Shown: positions 44,971 to 54,617, numbered from the stretch's first letter. The stretch: 64,000 nucleotides of DNA from Tildeniella torsiva UHER 1998/13D (GCA_019358835.1 JAHHIH010000011.1:1-64000); one strand, 5' to 3'. A program made the numbers and translations. The notes: generated by a model not told the origin, from the sequence alone.

Positions 44971-46788
44971 TTAGCTCACCATTTCGCCGGTTTCTTGGAG
45001 CACGTGCAGGCGGTGGTAGATGCCACCGTGGGCGAGCAGTTGTTCGTGGTTGCCCACTTCGGCAATGCGGCCCTCTTCTAGCACCACGATTTTGTCGGCT
45101 TCGCGCACCGTACTCAGACGGTGGGCAATGATGATTGTCGTGCGTGTGCCCAGAATCGATCGCATGGCTAGCTGAATCGATCGCTCTGACTCGTAGTCAA
45201 GGCTAGAGGTCGCCTCGTCAAACACCAGCACGTCGGGGTTGACCAGCAGGGCACGGGCAATGCCCAGCCGTTGCCGCTGACCGCCCGAGAGGCGCACCCC
45301 CCGCTCACCCACCACGGTGTAGTAGCCCTTGGGCAGACGGTGAATGAACTCATCGACCCGAGCGATGCGGCAGGCTTCGTTGACCTGCTCCATGGATGCG
45401 GTGGGGTTGCCGTACTTGAGGTTGTCGAGCAGGGTGCCGTTAAACACGTCCACTTCCTGGTGCACGATCGCCAGCTGCTTCCGGTAGCCCGTCACATCTA
45501 GCTGGCGAATGTCTTCGCCGTCGATCAAAATGCGGCCACCGCTGGGGTCGAAGTAGCGAAACAGCAGCTTCACCAGGGTCGATTTACCCGAGCCCGATCG
45601 CCCCACCAGGGCCACCGTTTGGTAGGGCTCGATCAGCAGATCGATGCCTTGCAGCACTGGCTTTTCGGCATCGTAGCCAAAGCTCACCTGGTCGAAGTGC
45701 ACCTTGCCAGTGAACTGATAGGTGGGCAGGCTCTCGGGGGCATCGGTCAGATTCACCACGTCGGTACCCAGGGGCTCTTCCATAAACTCGTGGAAGTGCA
45801 GCATCGAGGCATAGCGGCGGGCAAAGACTTCACCCACTTCGCTAATCGGCCCTAGCTCCGAGTAGGCCATGCTCGACACCGTCAGGGTAGTGATAAAGTG
45901 TCCTAGCGAGATGTGCCCCTGCAACGTCGCCAGCAACGTCATCACCAGTAGACCAAACACACAGCTCTGAACGATCAAATCCTGCCAGGTGCCGAGAATG
46001 ACGTAGCCCTTGTGAATGACGCGAATCACCACGGCGAACTCGCGCTGCAATCGCTGGTTCTGCCGCCGCAGCTCGTCCCGCTCGGTCGCAAAAGCCTTCA
46101 CCGTTTTGATGTTGGTGATGATCTCCGAGGTGCGGCTTTCGGTGTTCTCCATGTAGGTGTCGAGGGTCTGCTCCTTCTTGTTCAGGCGAATCAGATCCTT
46201 CAGACTAAAACTGAGAATGCCGATAAAGGACAACAAAAACACCAGGGCAATGCGCCAGTCAATCCACCAGATCAGAACGAAGATGCCAGTGATGCGCACC
46301 AGCTTGGGGATCAGTTGATTCGCAATTTCGGGATAGGTCCAGGTGTGGTTTGACAGCCCCCGCGCCACCCGTCCGGAAATGCGACCGGGGTTGTGCAGGT
46401 CGTAGTATCCCAGGGGCAGGGTCAGCAGTTTGCGAATCACCGAGTAGCTGTGGTCGCGCCGGGTACGCAGGGCAATGTCCCAGTGGAACCAATCGGCCAC
46501 CCAGGGCTGAATCGGGGCGCGGACTACGGTGGCCAAAAAGATAATGAACAGAAAGAGGGCGATCGCCAATCCTGGCCCAGCCGGATACCTCACCACTGCC
46601 GCTACCCAATCGACCATGCCCTGACTGAGGGGGTCAATGGGCTGGTCTGAGAGCACGTTGAGCAACTGGCCGATGCTGTAGGGCACCACCAAATCCACCA
46701 CCTGAAACAGGCTGCTGGCGGTGATGCTCCAGATTGCGGCCCAGCGGTAGCGACTGTAGTAGCGAAGCACGTGTTGAAAGGAAGCCAT
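44971..46788 (-). CDS. ABC transporter, permease-ATPase fusion
   Basis: This 605-residue half-transporter has a six-segment membrane domain (about 15-315) followed by an ATPase: Walker A VGRSGSGKST, LSGGQRQR and VFDEATSSLD with a D-loop. It acts as a homodimer or heterodimer, probably as an exporter; the substrate is not predictable. An operator-like palindrome is 28 bases upstream of ATG 46788. Confidence 0.92.
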   Translation of the reverse strand: MASFQHVLRYYSRYRWAAIWSITASSLFQVVDLVVPYSIGQLLNVLSDQPIDPLSQGMVDWVAAVVRYPAGPGLAIALFLFIIFLATVVRAPIQPWVADWFHWDIALRTRRDHSYSVIRKLLTLPLGYYDLHNPGRISGRVARGLSNHTWTYPEIANQLIPKLVRITGIFVLIWWIDWRIALVFLLSFIGILSFSLKDLIRLNKKEQTLDTYMENTESRTSEIITNIKTVKAFATERDELRRQNQRLQREFAVVIRVIHKGYVILGTWQDLIVQSCVFGLLVMTLLATLQGHISLGHFITTLTVSSMAYSELGPISEVGEVFARRYASMLHFHEFMEEPLGTDVVNLTDAPESLPTYQFTGKVHFDQVSFGYDAEKPVLQGIDLLIEPYQTVALVGRSGSGKSTLVKLLFRYFDPSGGRILIDGEDIRQLDVTGYRKQLAIVHQEVDVFNGTLLDNLKYGNPTASMEQVNEACRIARVDEFIHRLPKGYYTVVGERGVRLSGGQRQRLGIARALLVNPDVLVFDEATSSLDYESERSIQLAMRSILGTRTTIIIAHRLSTVREADKIVVLEEGRIAEVGNHEQLLAHGGIYHRLHVLQETGEMVS

Positions 46789-46816
46789 GACGGGAACCGT
46801 CCTGCGATCGAGTACG

Positions 46817-46836
46817 TTGTAGTATACATACTACAA
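46817..46836. promoter_or_regulatory. Operator-like palindrome before the ABC exporter gene
   Basis: TTGTAGTATACATACTACAA has nearly perfect dyad symmetry (9 of 10 positions per arm) and lies 29 bases before the ATG, where a repressor would block transcription. It also contains a TATACT-like -10 on the minus strand. Such palindromes often bind small dimeric regulators (MarR, PadR or BlaI type). No such regulator is adjacent, though a Crp-like gene is 0.5 kb away. Confidence 0.5.
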
Positions 46837-46869
46837 CACAGGATTCCGGATTCGGCAAGGCTTTTGTGA

Positions 46870-47307
46870 TCAGAGCTTGTCTTCGGCCTTGCGCTTGAGA
46901 TTGTCTAACCAGGCCACCAGGGAGGTGTCGAGGGTGGTTTGCATCATTCCCTTAGTTAATCGCACCAGCCAGCCCTCAAAGGATTCTGCGGTGGTCACCA
47001 CCACGGCATCGCCTATGGGCTCTAGATCCCAGGTGTGAATGGCATGGGTGCCGATGACTTTACCCGTCCAGCTCAGGTGCCGGTGGGGCTCAACCGTTTG
47101 CAGAGTAGAAAAAATTCCGGTGCCGTTCGCCTTCCAGCGAAAGATGGAGCCAGGCTGCATCGGCCCCGCCAGGGTAGCCGCAGAAATATGGGCGTTCCAG
47201 GTCGGCCACTGATCGATATCGGTCAAGAGTTGCCAGACCGTCTCAATGGGAGCGTTAATGGTGATCTGGTGGCGGGCGCTGACGGGAGCGTTGGGGTTGA
47301 TATCCAT
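46870..47307 (-). CDS. SRPBCC / polyketide cyclase-like protein
   Basis: This 145-residue START-like protein has the pattern ITINAPIETVWQLLTDIDQWPTWN (split) at the start and an end helix, making a hydrophobic pocket. The family binds lipids or small hydrophobic molecules, or catalyses cyclisation. The function is unknown. It lies between the ABC gene and the Crp-like gene on the same strand. Confidence 0.85.
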   Translation of the reverse strand: MDINPNAPVSARHQITINAPIETVWQLLTDIDQWPTWNAHISAATLAGPMQPGSIFRWKANGTGIFSTLQTVEPHRHLSWTGKVIGTHAIHTWDLEPIGDAVVVTTAESFEGWLVRLTKGMMQTTLDTSLVAWLDNLKRKAEDKL

Positions 47308-47370
47308 GGGGTTCCTGCGTTCAATATCCCTATGCTAGAGAACCCCCTACCCAGCACGCCTTGACGTGGG

Positions 47371-47967
47371 TTAAGGCTTTGACGGTTCAGCTAGTTGCCG
47401 CTGGTAAAGCCGACGCTTAAGGCGGCTGAGCGACTCTGGCTCTAGGCCCAGATACGAGGCGATGTAGTGCTGGGGCACCCGCTGCAACAGGTCGGGCTCC
47501 GACTCCATCATCGTTAGGTAGCGCTGCTCTGGGGTATCGCGGTAGAGCGACAGCAAGCGATCGCGCAGTCGAAAGGCCAAAAATTCCACCACCCGCCGCA
47601 TTAGCTGTGGCCCTTCGGGAGCCGATTCTAAAACCTCTAACACCGACCGATTAAGGATTAGCACCTCGGAGTCTTCGATCGCCTGGCAGGAAAAAATCGC
47701 GGGTTGCTGTAGCCGCAGATTTTGGTAGTCGCCCAGGGGAAACCCCTCTGGGCAAAAGAACAGCGTTAGCTCTTTGCTGTCTTTCAAAAAAAACATTCTC
47801 AGACAGCCAGTTAGGGTGAGCCCGACAAAGTCGCAGGGGTCGCCTTCTTGCAGCAAAAAATCGCCTTTTTTGAGCGATCGCGTCTCCAAATACGGCTCCA
47901 CCAGCGACCAATCCATGGTGAACTGGGGAAAGATGTTGTGAATAAATAGACTTAGTGGCTCACGCAT
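47371..47967 (-). CDS. Crp/Fnr-family regulator
   Basis: This 198-residue protein has an N-terminal cyclic-nucleotide-binding-like beta domain (about 20-120, FLLQEGDPCDFVGLTL) and a C-terminal helix-turn-helix (RVPQHYIASYLGLEPESLSR, near 160-185). No Fe-S or heme Cys motif is seen. It may control the genes upstream on the same strand, including the exporter; this is inference from position only. Confidence 0.85.
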   Translation of the reverse strand: MREPLSLFIHNIFPQFTMDWSLVEPYLETRSLKKGDFLLQEGDPCDFVGLTLTGCLRMFFLKDSKELTLFFCPEGFPLGDYQNLRLQQPAIFSCQAIEDSEVLILNRSVLEVLESAPEGPQLMRRVVEFLAFRLRDRLLSLYRDTPEQRYLTMMESEPDLLQRVPQHYIASYLGLEPESLSRLKRRLYQRQLAEPSKP

Positions 47968-48010
47968 GAGGCAGGGGTTTCAAAACTGCTATTGCACAAC
48001 GTTCTGCTGA

Positions 48011-48661
48011 CTAACCGACGAGTGTTTTTCCTAAAAACAGCCAGGCCAACCAGGCAATGTAGTGAATGACAACAATCGCCCAAAACTCGGCTTGGTAGGA
48101 CGGTTTTTGACTCTTATGGCGCAGCACTTGCTGAGCAACAAACCCGCCGGGCCAACCGCCAATCAATTCGCAGAAATGCAGTGTTTGTTCAGAAGTTCGC
48201 CAAACTTTTTTCTTAGCCCGCACCTTGTCGTCGGCATATACAAAATAGGTGACGACACTCATCAGAGGGTAGAGCACCAGCGGCAGCGGGTTGCCGGTTA
48301 GCCCAGCAAAATGAGTTGCACCCGCCAAAGGAAACGCCAACAGCAGAAGTAGTTCAGCGATCGGCAGGCGTGAGTATGACGTTTCGCTGGGCTTGTCATT
48401 GCCCTTGGCGGCAGCCCTTGGCGAAGTCCCCGATGGCCCTCTCGCCCCGGCGATAAACGCATTGACGGCGCGGGGCTTGCCCTCTGAGTTAAGCACGCAG
48501 TGGTAGCAGATCGTGTCATTTTCCCGAGGGCGGCGGGTTATATTTTTTAGCTCAGAAACATGAAGAAAAACATCTTTACCGCCGCCAGCAGGTTGAATAA
48601 AACCAAATCCGCGATCGTCATTCCATTTGGTGAGTTTGCCGCTGCAAAGGTTAGATTTCAT
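48011..48661 (-). CDS. Cold-shock domain fused to DUF1294
   Basis: This 216-residue protein has an N-terminal cold-shock domain (about 5-75) with RNP1-like DRGFGFIQP and RNP2-like VFLHVSEL. A linker follows, then a membrane domain of the DUF1294 type with three or four segments (VTYFVYADDKVRA, WPGGFVAQQ). The CSD-DUF1294 pairing is known in bacteria but its role is unclear. The CSD would bind nucleic acid near the membrane. Confidence 0.85.
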   Translation of the reverse strand: MKSNLCSGKLTKWNDDRGFGFIQPAGGGKDVFLHVSELKNITRRPRENDTICYHCVLNSEGKPRAVNAFIAGARGPSGTSPRAAAKGNDKPSETSYSRLPIAELLLLLAFPLAGATHFAGLTGNPLPLVLYPLMSVVTYFVYADDKVRAKKKVWRTSEQTLHFCELIGGWPGGFVAQQVLRHKSQKPSYQAEFWAIVVIHYIAWLAWLFLGKTLVG

Positions 48662-48698
48662 AGATGAGTTTTATACTTCAGTACCGTCCCTTGAAGCA

Positions 48699-51497
48699 CT
48701 ACACAGAGCGATGCTGCACCAGTGTTGCGATCGCCTCAACTAGCTGGGCCGACTCCATCGGTTTGGGCAGATGCTTTTGGAACCCGGCAGCCAACACCTT
48801 TTGCTGGTCGATTTCGCTGGTGTAGGAGGTCAGGGCGATCGCCGGAATTTGCTGGGTACGGGTTACCGCTCGAATTTGCTGCATCAGCATGTAGCCATCC
48901 ATACCGGGCATGCCAATATCGCTGATTAAAATGTCGGGTTTCATCTGGGAGAGGGCGGTAATCGCAGCGGCGGCTGAGGGCAGGGCCGTTACCCGAGCCC
49001 CCAATTGCTGAAGCGTCGTGGTGATTAAATCGCGGCTGTCGGCGTCATCCTCAACGATTAAAACGTGAATGTTTTGTAAGTTGCCCATCACCACGGGAGG
49101 GCCAGCCTCCGCTGGCATATCTACCGCATCAACCATGATCGGAAACTGCACCGTAAAGGTAGCTCCCTGATTTTCACCGGGGCTGGCGGCCTGAATGGTG
49201 CCATGGTGCAGGTCTACGATTTGGTGGGCGATCGCCAGCCCCAGCCCCAGGCCGCCAAAATCTCGGGTGGTGGTGCTGTCGGCCTGTCGGAAGCGATCGA
49301 ATACGTGGGGTAGAAACTCTGGGGCAATGCCTTTGCCGGTGTCGCTCACCCGAATCTGCGCCCAGCTGTCACCGTAGTCTAGCCGCACATCAACGCGCCC
49401 GCCCTGGGGGGTAAACTTTACGGCATTTGCCAGCAGGTTCCAAACTACCTGCTTGAGTCGATTGGGGTCTCCCAACACTTTAGAGGGGGAACGGTCAAGC
49501 TCGGTGTCAAACTCCACGCCCTTGGCCTCACCAATGGCGCGTACGGTTTCTAGGGCATCTTGAACGACCATCGCCAGGGAAATAGGCAGACTATTGAGCA
49601 CCAGCTTGCCGCGCAAGATCCGTGAGACATCGAGCAGATCGTCGATCAGCTGCGCCTGAAGTTTGGCGTTGCGCTCGATGGTTTCCAGGGCGTATTCGAC
49701 TTTGGCCTCGTTGAGCTGGCCCGTGCGCAGCAGCCTGGCCCAGCCCAAAATCGGGTTGAGGGGCGACCTCAGCTCGTGGGAGAGCACCGCCAAAAATTCA
49801 TCTTTAATGCGGTTGGCGGTCTCGGCGGTCTCTCGGGCCACCCGCTCCTGCTCTAACAGCCGGGCGCGCTGGGCTTCGAGCTGCTTTTGGTCATCCACAT
49901 CGGTGATGGTACCGACCCAGCGGGTGACTTCGCCCCGGCTGTCTTGCACCGGCAGCCCGCGATTGATAAACCAGCGATAAACCCCGTCATGGCGACGAAT
50001 GCGCTGCTCGATTTCAAAGCCAGTGCCCTGATCGATCGCTTGCTGCCACAGCTCCAGGGTGCGCCCCTGCTCGTCGGGGTGAACAATTTGAGCGCCGCCG
50101 ATGCCAGCGGCGGCATCTTTTGAGATGCCGGTATAGTCATACCAGCGCTGGTTCCAGTATTGAACGCCGGTGCGATCGGCCATCCAGACCATTTGGGGCA
50201 TGGCCTCGGCCAACACTCGGTAGCGTTCTTCGCTCTCCCGCAGGGCATCTTCTGCATGCCTGCGGGCGGTGATGTCAATTCCCACCAGGGTCACCGTCCA
50301 GCAGTCCTGAGCCTGGTGGCGGCGGGAGGTGAGGCTGTCGGCAATCCATCGAATCGAGCCATCTTTGTGGCGAAAGCGATACTCCACCGTAATCGGACGC
50401 TGCTCAAACACCGCATCAAACATCCGGTCGGCGTTGGCGGTCCAGTCTTCGGCAAAGGTGCGTGCCGTCCAGATCTCTGGGGTCAGCTCGGCCAGACTAT
50501 AGCCAGTCAGCGCCTCACAGCCAACGGAGCGATAGTCGAGAATGTAGGTGCGATCGGCAAAAAAGCGGCAGCGGGCAATCGAGGCCGGGGCCGTATTGAG
50601 CAAGCTATTGAGCTGATCTTGGGAGGTTTGCAGGGCCTGTTCTAGGTTTTTGCGATCGCTGATGTCGCTCCGCAATAGCGACACCCCATTGTCAAAGGGA
50701 TACACCCGATTTTCGAGCCAGCGCCCCTCAGCGGCAGAGAACAGCTCAAAACTGGTGACGGTCTGAGCCGCTACCGCCCGGTGCAGCTGCTCGTAAAAGG
50801 GGGTGGCGATCGCCTCGGGAAACACAGCCCAGATCGACTGCCCCAGTAGATCTTGACGAGGCTTTTGCAGGGCGGTGACGGCGCGATCGTTGAGGTAGGT
50901 AAAACACCAGTTTGAGTCCAGCATCATGAACTCATCGCTGATGCTGGTTAAGACATTTTCTAAGTTTTCGCTAACGGCCTGGGCTTCGGCCCGCAGCGCC
51001 CGCTCGCGCCGCTCACCCAAGATTTTTTGAGTGGTTTCATTGACGGCAATAAAAATGCCCCCCACCCGGCCCTCCTGATCCCAAATCGGCGTGTAGGAAA
51101 AGGTGAAATACCCCTCCTCAGCTTGGCCATTGCGATTTAAGACCATGGGCTGATCCTCAGACCAGGTGGCCTCCCCCGTAGCCCTCACCTGATCTAGGAG
51201 TGCGCCCGAGAAATCCCAGACTTCCCGCCAGCAATCTTCTCCCCGCTGACCAATCCCCGCCGGATGCTTGTTCCCCGCGATGGGAATATAGGCGTCGTTG
51301 TAGAACTGAATGTAGTCTGGCCCCCACAAAATCTGCATGGGAAACCGCGAAGACAGCAGGATTTGTAGCGCAACGGTAAGGCTGTGGGGCCATGTTTCCA
51401 TCGGCCCTAAGAGCGTATCTGACCAGTTAAAGGCGCGAATCAGAGATCCTGTCTCTCCCCCGTTTCTCAAAAAGGCCAGCCCGCTGGATAATGCCAT
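48699..51497 (-). CDS. Multi-PAS hybrid histidine kinase
   Basis: This 932-residue kinase has at least four PAS-like sensor modules before a HisKA dimer domain with the phospho-His (His574 in FLAVLSHELRSP). An HATPase follows with VWNLLANAVKF, VSDTGKGIAP and GLGLGLAIAH. A receiver at the C-terminus has VLIVEDDADSR and phospho-Asp860 (ISDIGMPGMDG). It should phosphorylate itself and then its own receiver. Signals could be light, redox or small molecules. No partner regulator is adjacent. Confidence 0.93.
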   Translation of the reverse strand: MALSSGLAFLRNGGETGSLIRAFNWSDTLLGPMETWPHSLTVALQILLSSRFPMQILWGPDYIQFYNDAYIPIAGNKHPAGIGQRGEDCWREVWDFSGALLDQVRATGEATWSEDQPMVLNRNGQAEEGYFTFSYTPIWDQEGRVGGIFIAVNETTQKILGERRERALRAEAQAVSENLENVLTSISDEFMMLDSNWCFTYLNDRAVTALQKPRQDLLGQSIWAVFPEAIATPFYEQLHRAVAAQTVTSFELFSAAEGRWLENRVYPFDNGVSLLRSDISDRKNLEQALQTSQDQLNSLLNTAPASIARCRFFADRTYILDYRSVGCEALTGYSLAELTPEIWTARTFAEDWTANADRMFDAVFEQRPITVEYRFRHKDGSIRWIADSLTSRRHQAQDCWTVTLVGIDITARRHAEDALRESEERYRVLAEAMPQMVWMADRTGVQYWNQRWYDYTGISKDAAAGIGGAQIVHPDEQGRTLELWQQAIDQGTGFEIEQRIRRHDGVYRWFINRGLPVQDSRGEVTRWVGTITDVDDQKQLEAQRARLLEQERVARETAETANRIKDEFLAVLSHELRSPLNPILGWARLLRTGQLNEAKVEYALETIERNAKLQAQLIDDLLDVSRILRGKLVLNSLPISLAMVVQDALETVRAIGEAKGVEFDTELDRSPSKVLGDPNRLKQVVWNLLANAVKFTPQGGRVDVRLDYGDSWAQIRVSDTGKGIAPEFLPHVFDRFRQADSTTTRDFGGLGLGLAIAHQIVDLHHGTIQAASPGENQGATFTVQFPIMVDAVDMPAEAGPPVVMGNLQNIHVLIVEDDADSRDLITTTLQQLGARVTALPSAAAAITALSQMKPDILISDIGMPGMDGYMLMQQIRAVTRTQQIPAIALTSYTSEIDQQKVLAAGFQKHLPKPMESAQLVEAIATLVQHRSV

Positions 51498-51536
51498 GCT
51501 TTACTGCAAATGCCTAATCAGCAAATCAACAACATT

Positions 51537-51558
51537 AAAAGCCCCATTGCGGGCTTTT
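51537..51558 (-). terminator. Hairpin upstream of hybrid kinase gene
   Basis: AAAAGCCC (51537-51544) and GGGCTTTT (51551-51558) form a stem with T or A tracts on both sides. It lies 40 bases upstream of the kinase ATG on the strand of the gene, so it could act as an attenuator in the leader or end an upstream RNA. Confidence 0.5.
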
Positions 51559-51895
51559 ATTACGCTACGCCTTAGCGCTAAAACCGTCTACAAGAGGCCC
51601 AGTCACAAACAATTGAACAAGCCCAGCAGCAACATCCCTTCGAGTTACACCCTACGGGAGGCATCCATCAAACTGCATGAACTTTAAGAATTAATTTTGG
51701 CGCAACGTCGAGTGTGCCGCGAGGGAAAACTGCCTTCGGGTAGGGTGTGCTGGGGCAATCTGCCCAGCTCTATCTTAGTGGTTTACCCTAAGCAATGACA
51801 CCTTTCACAAATCGTTAAATTTAGCTTTTCATACCTATTCCTGGTGTTGGTTTATACGGGCTGGCGTTTCGGCAAAAGGTTGTTCTCTAGCGCTA

Positions 51896-51938
51896 GGCAG
51901 GCATTACTGAGTTGTGTAACCAGACGGTAGTGCCTGCC
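51896..51938. repeat. 12-bp inverted repeat
   Basis: GGCAGGCATTAC (51896-51907) pairs with GTAGTGCCTGCC (51927-51938) with a single G-U pair, loop 19 bases. No T tract follows. AGCGGC/GCCGCT (51966-51980) is a second small stem. Confidence 0.5.
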
Positions 51939-52321
51939 CCAAGGGGGGAAATTTACGTATAACTAAGCGGCCCAGCCGCTCAGTCTATTTAACTCAACCG
52001 GCTTGCGGTGCCAGGTCAATCATCCTCAATCAGAACGGCTGCACTCAGCCCATGCCACCCCAGAGCCTCCTAGGCCATAGACAAGGTAGGTTAGCCGACT
52101 CAATTCCTGTGTTGTGGATTGCTTTTCGGGGCACTGCCCGACGGTAAGGCTGTGCCGCGTAGCCCTGCTGGCTCAGCGTAGACACAGCCGTTTCAGCGAT
52201 CGCACCCCAGGGGCTCACCCCAGCCCATCCCCAGCAGCCAGTCTGTCAAAGGTGCGGGGCACCCTCCCCGATCCATTACGCTGAACCTAGTCACCCATGA
52301 CTTCTCCGAGAGAGACCCTAG

Positions 52322-53407
52322 ATGCCCTCTGGCCCCATTCGTTTATTGCTGGTAGAAGACTCCCCCGTGGCGTTGGTGCTCTTGCAGCGCATTTTGAAGG
52401 AGGCACCCGATATGGAGGTGGTAGGGGTAGCCCGCAACGGCCAAGAGGCCCTGGCCCTGATTCCAACGGTGAAACCCACCCTGATCTGCACCGATCTGCA
52501 CATGCCCAAAATGAACGGGCTAGAACTCACCGAAGAGGTCATGGCCCGCTGCCCCTGCCCCATTCTGGTGATCAGCGCCTCGGTGCAAAAAGAAGATACC
52601 CAAACCGTCTTTCGCATCTTAGAAGCAGGGGCGCTCGATATCTTTCCCAAGCCGCGTACCGGCCTCGCCTCGGAGTATGAAAAGACCAAGACCGAGCTGC
52701 TATCAAAAATTCGGGTGCTGGCGGGGGTATCGGTGTTTACCCACCGACGGCGCAGCCCAGCCCCGCCAGCCTTGCCCACTACTCCACCACAAGCACCGTT
52801 GCCTACCGCCCCGCCCGATAGACGCCCCCGACTGCTGGCCCTAGGCGCATCTACCGGCGGCCCCCAGGCCCTGATGGCGATTCTGCAACAGCTGCCTAAA
52901 ACCTTTCCACTGCCCATTGTGTGCGTTCAGCATATTAGCCATGGGTTTTTGCGGGGGCTAGTCGATTGGCTCGACAGCAGCTGTGCCCTGCGGGTCACCA
53001 TCGCCACCCCAGGCACAGTGCCCCAGCCCGGAGTGGCGTACTTTCCCCCCGAGGGCCACCACCTAGAAATTGACGGCGGCGGTCGCTTTCAACTCTCCCT
53101 AGGCGACCCAGTGTGCGGGCACTGTCCTTCGGTGACGGTGATGTTTAAGTCGGTAGCGGCCTATTACCGCCAGTCGGCGGTGGGGGTGCTGCTCACGGGC
53201 ATGGGCCGCGACGGTGCCGACGGGCTCCAGGCCCTGGCCCAGGAGGGGGGGCTGACTATCGCCCAAGACGAGGCGAGCTGCGTGGTGTTTGGCATGCCCA
53301 AGGAGGCGATCGCCCTGGGGGCCGCCCAGCAGGTGCTGCCCCTGGGGGCGATCGCGCCCTTCTTGCTCAGCCAGGTCTTTGTAGCCAATTCCCCTAGAAA
53401 GCTGTAG
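52322..53407 (+). CDS. cheB: Chemotaxis methylesterase CheB
   Basis: CheB removes methyl groups from receptor glutamates. The 361 residues comprise a receiver (Asp13 pocket, phospho-Asp58 in TDLHMPKMNG) and a C-terminal esterase with Ser177 (GASTGG), His204 (VQHIS) and Asp297 (GMGRDGADG). A Pro-rich linker (about 140-165) joins the two. All catalytic residues are present. The gene opens the Che cluster, followed by the pentapeptide protein and cheR. Confidence 0.95.
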   Translation: MPSGPIRLLLVEDSPVALVLLQRILKEAPDMEVVGVARNGQEALALIPTVKPTLICTDLHMPKMNGLELTEEVMARCPCPILVISASVQKEDTQTVFRILEAGALDIFPKPRTGLASEYEKTKTELLSKIRVLAGVSVFTHRRRSPAPPALPTTPPQAPLPTAPPDRRPRLLALGASTGGPQALMAILQQLPKTFPLPIVCVQHISHGFLRGLVDWLDSSCALRVTIATPGTVPQPGVAYFPPEGHHLEIDGGGRFQLSLGDPVCGHCPSVTVMFKSVAAYYRQSAVGVLLTGMGRDGADGLQALAQEGGLTIAQDEASCVVFGMPKEAIALGAAQQVLPLGAIAPFLLSQVFVANSPRKL

Positions 53408-53775
53408 GTATCGTTGGGCACCTTGACCCTAGCACTCACTCTCGGCGGGGCGATCGCCTTCGCAACGGCTGAGGAAATTACGTAACTACATGAACAAGCG
53501 TTAACAAACCCTCCGACCGGGGAAACTTGGGAATGGGGTAAGCTGCTGTGGCACTGGTCTAAGACTGGCCGCAGAGCTTTTTGAGGATCTACTGTTCAGC
53601 CGTAGGCTGAGGCATTTTTTGGCCTGGCACCCATTAACCGGCGGCCCTTCGGGCGTTGCTAGAGTTAGCCACCACCGTATCATCCCCCTTCGTTGACGTC
53701 TCTTTTAGCATCGTCACCTTACGCAGAACGCTCCCGTCGAGCGATCGCCACGCGTAATTTAGGGAGTACCTATCC
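53408..53775. other. Intergenic region between cheB and pentapeptide gene
   Basis: This 368-base gap contains a short terminator-like hairpin (53596-53620) and upstream bases of the pentapeptide gene. No coding sequence is credible. The gap suggests that the pentapeptide gene and those downstream may have their own promoter. Confidence 0.45.
53596..53620 (+). terminator. Terminator-like hairpin after cheB
   Basis: TCAGCC (53596-53601) pairs with GGCTGA (53605-53610), followed after 4 bases by six T. It is short but well placed. Confidence 0.45.
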
Positions 53776-54615
53776 ATGGCAAACGCAGAACATCTAGACA
53801 TTCTCAATAAAGGAGTAGAGACCTGGAATGCTTGGCGGCTTCACAACCCCGGTATTAGGCCAGACTTTCAGGGAGCCGATCTAGGCAAATTGCATCTGCC
53901 TGGCATCGACTTTCGCCACGCCAACTTTTACGAAGCCAATCTGCGAGAAAGTGTTTTTACTCGGGCCAATTTTGAATCGTCAACCCTCTATCGCTGTGAC
54001 CTGTGCATGGCCGATTTAAGAGGTTCAAACCTGAGCATGGTTGACTTTTATAAAACCAATCTCTACACCGCCAACTTGAGCAACGCAAATCTGCGCCATT
54101 CGCACTTTTACAAAGCCGATATGCAAGAGACGCTGCTCAACGACGCGGATCTGGGCGAGTCTAACTTTTACGAAGTCGATATGCGCGAGGCCATTCTGCA
54201 ATCGGCCAACCTGGTTAGAACCACCTTTTACTACTCCAACCTGTGCAACGCCAACCTGTGCCAAACCAATTTGAACTGCGCCAGCCTGATGGGTGCAAAT
54301 ATGGCCAAGGCCAATCTTCGGCGGGCCAGCTGTGTGGGCACTAACCTATTTAGAGCGGTGCTGAGCGGTGCCGACCTAACCGAGGCCGACCTACGCGAAG
54401 CCGTGCTGCGGCTGGCCGACCTCAGCAATGCCTCCCTAGAAAATGCCAACCTATTTCGGGCTAACCTCTCTGAAGCCTGCCTCGACTATGCCCAACTGGC
54501 GGGGGCCAACTTCAAGAAAACCAACCTATGGCGCGTCAACCTGGGCCAGCTCATTTTGACCCACCCAGGCCATGACCGAGACGCGATTACCATTGACTCC
54601 AGCGCCCTCAATTAG
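53776..54615 (+). CDS. Pentapeptide-repeat protein in the Che cluster
   Basis: This 279-residue protein consists almost wholly of pentapeptide repeats of the A(N/D)LxX type (for example ANLRESVFTRANFES and ADMQETLLNDADLGE) between about residues 30 and 260, forming a right-handed beta-helix. It has no transmembrane segment or signal peptide, and no DNA-mimic signature that I can assign. Its ATG has no strong ribosome site and its stop is two bases before cheR, so it is probably co-expressed with cheR. A scaffold role in the signalling array is speculation. Confidence 0.88.
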   Translation: MANAEHLDILNKGVETWNAWRLHNPGIRPDFQGADLGKLHLPGIDFRHANFYEANLRESVFTRANFESSTLYRCDLCMADLRGSNLSMVDFYKTNLYTANLSNANLRHSHFYKADMQETLLNDADLGESNFYEVDMREAILQSANLVRTTFYYSNLCNANLCQTNLNCASLMGANMAKANLRRASCVGTNLFRAVLSGADLTEADLREAVLRLADLSNASLENANLFRANLSEACLDYAQLAGANFKKTNLWRVNLGQLILTHPGHDRDAITIDSSALN

Positions 54616-54617
54616 CT

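Larger units (their letters stand above)
51498..52321. other. 824-base intergenic region
   Basis: This gap between the hybrid kinase (minus) and cheB (plus) holds the promoters of both. It contains a terminator-like hairpin at 51537-51558 and two more hairpins at 51896-51938 and 51966-51980. No coding sequence is credible. It is large for this genome region, and small RNAs or leader elements are possible; none is recognised. Confidence 0.45.
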
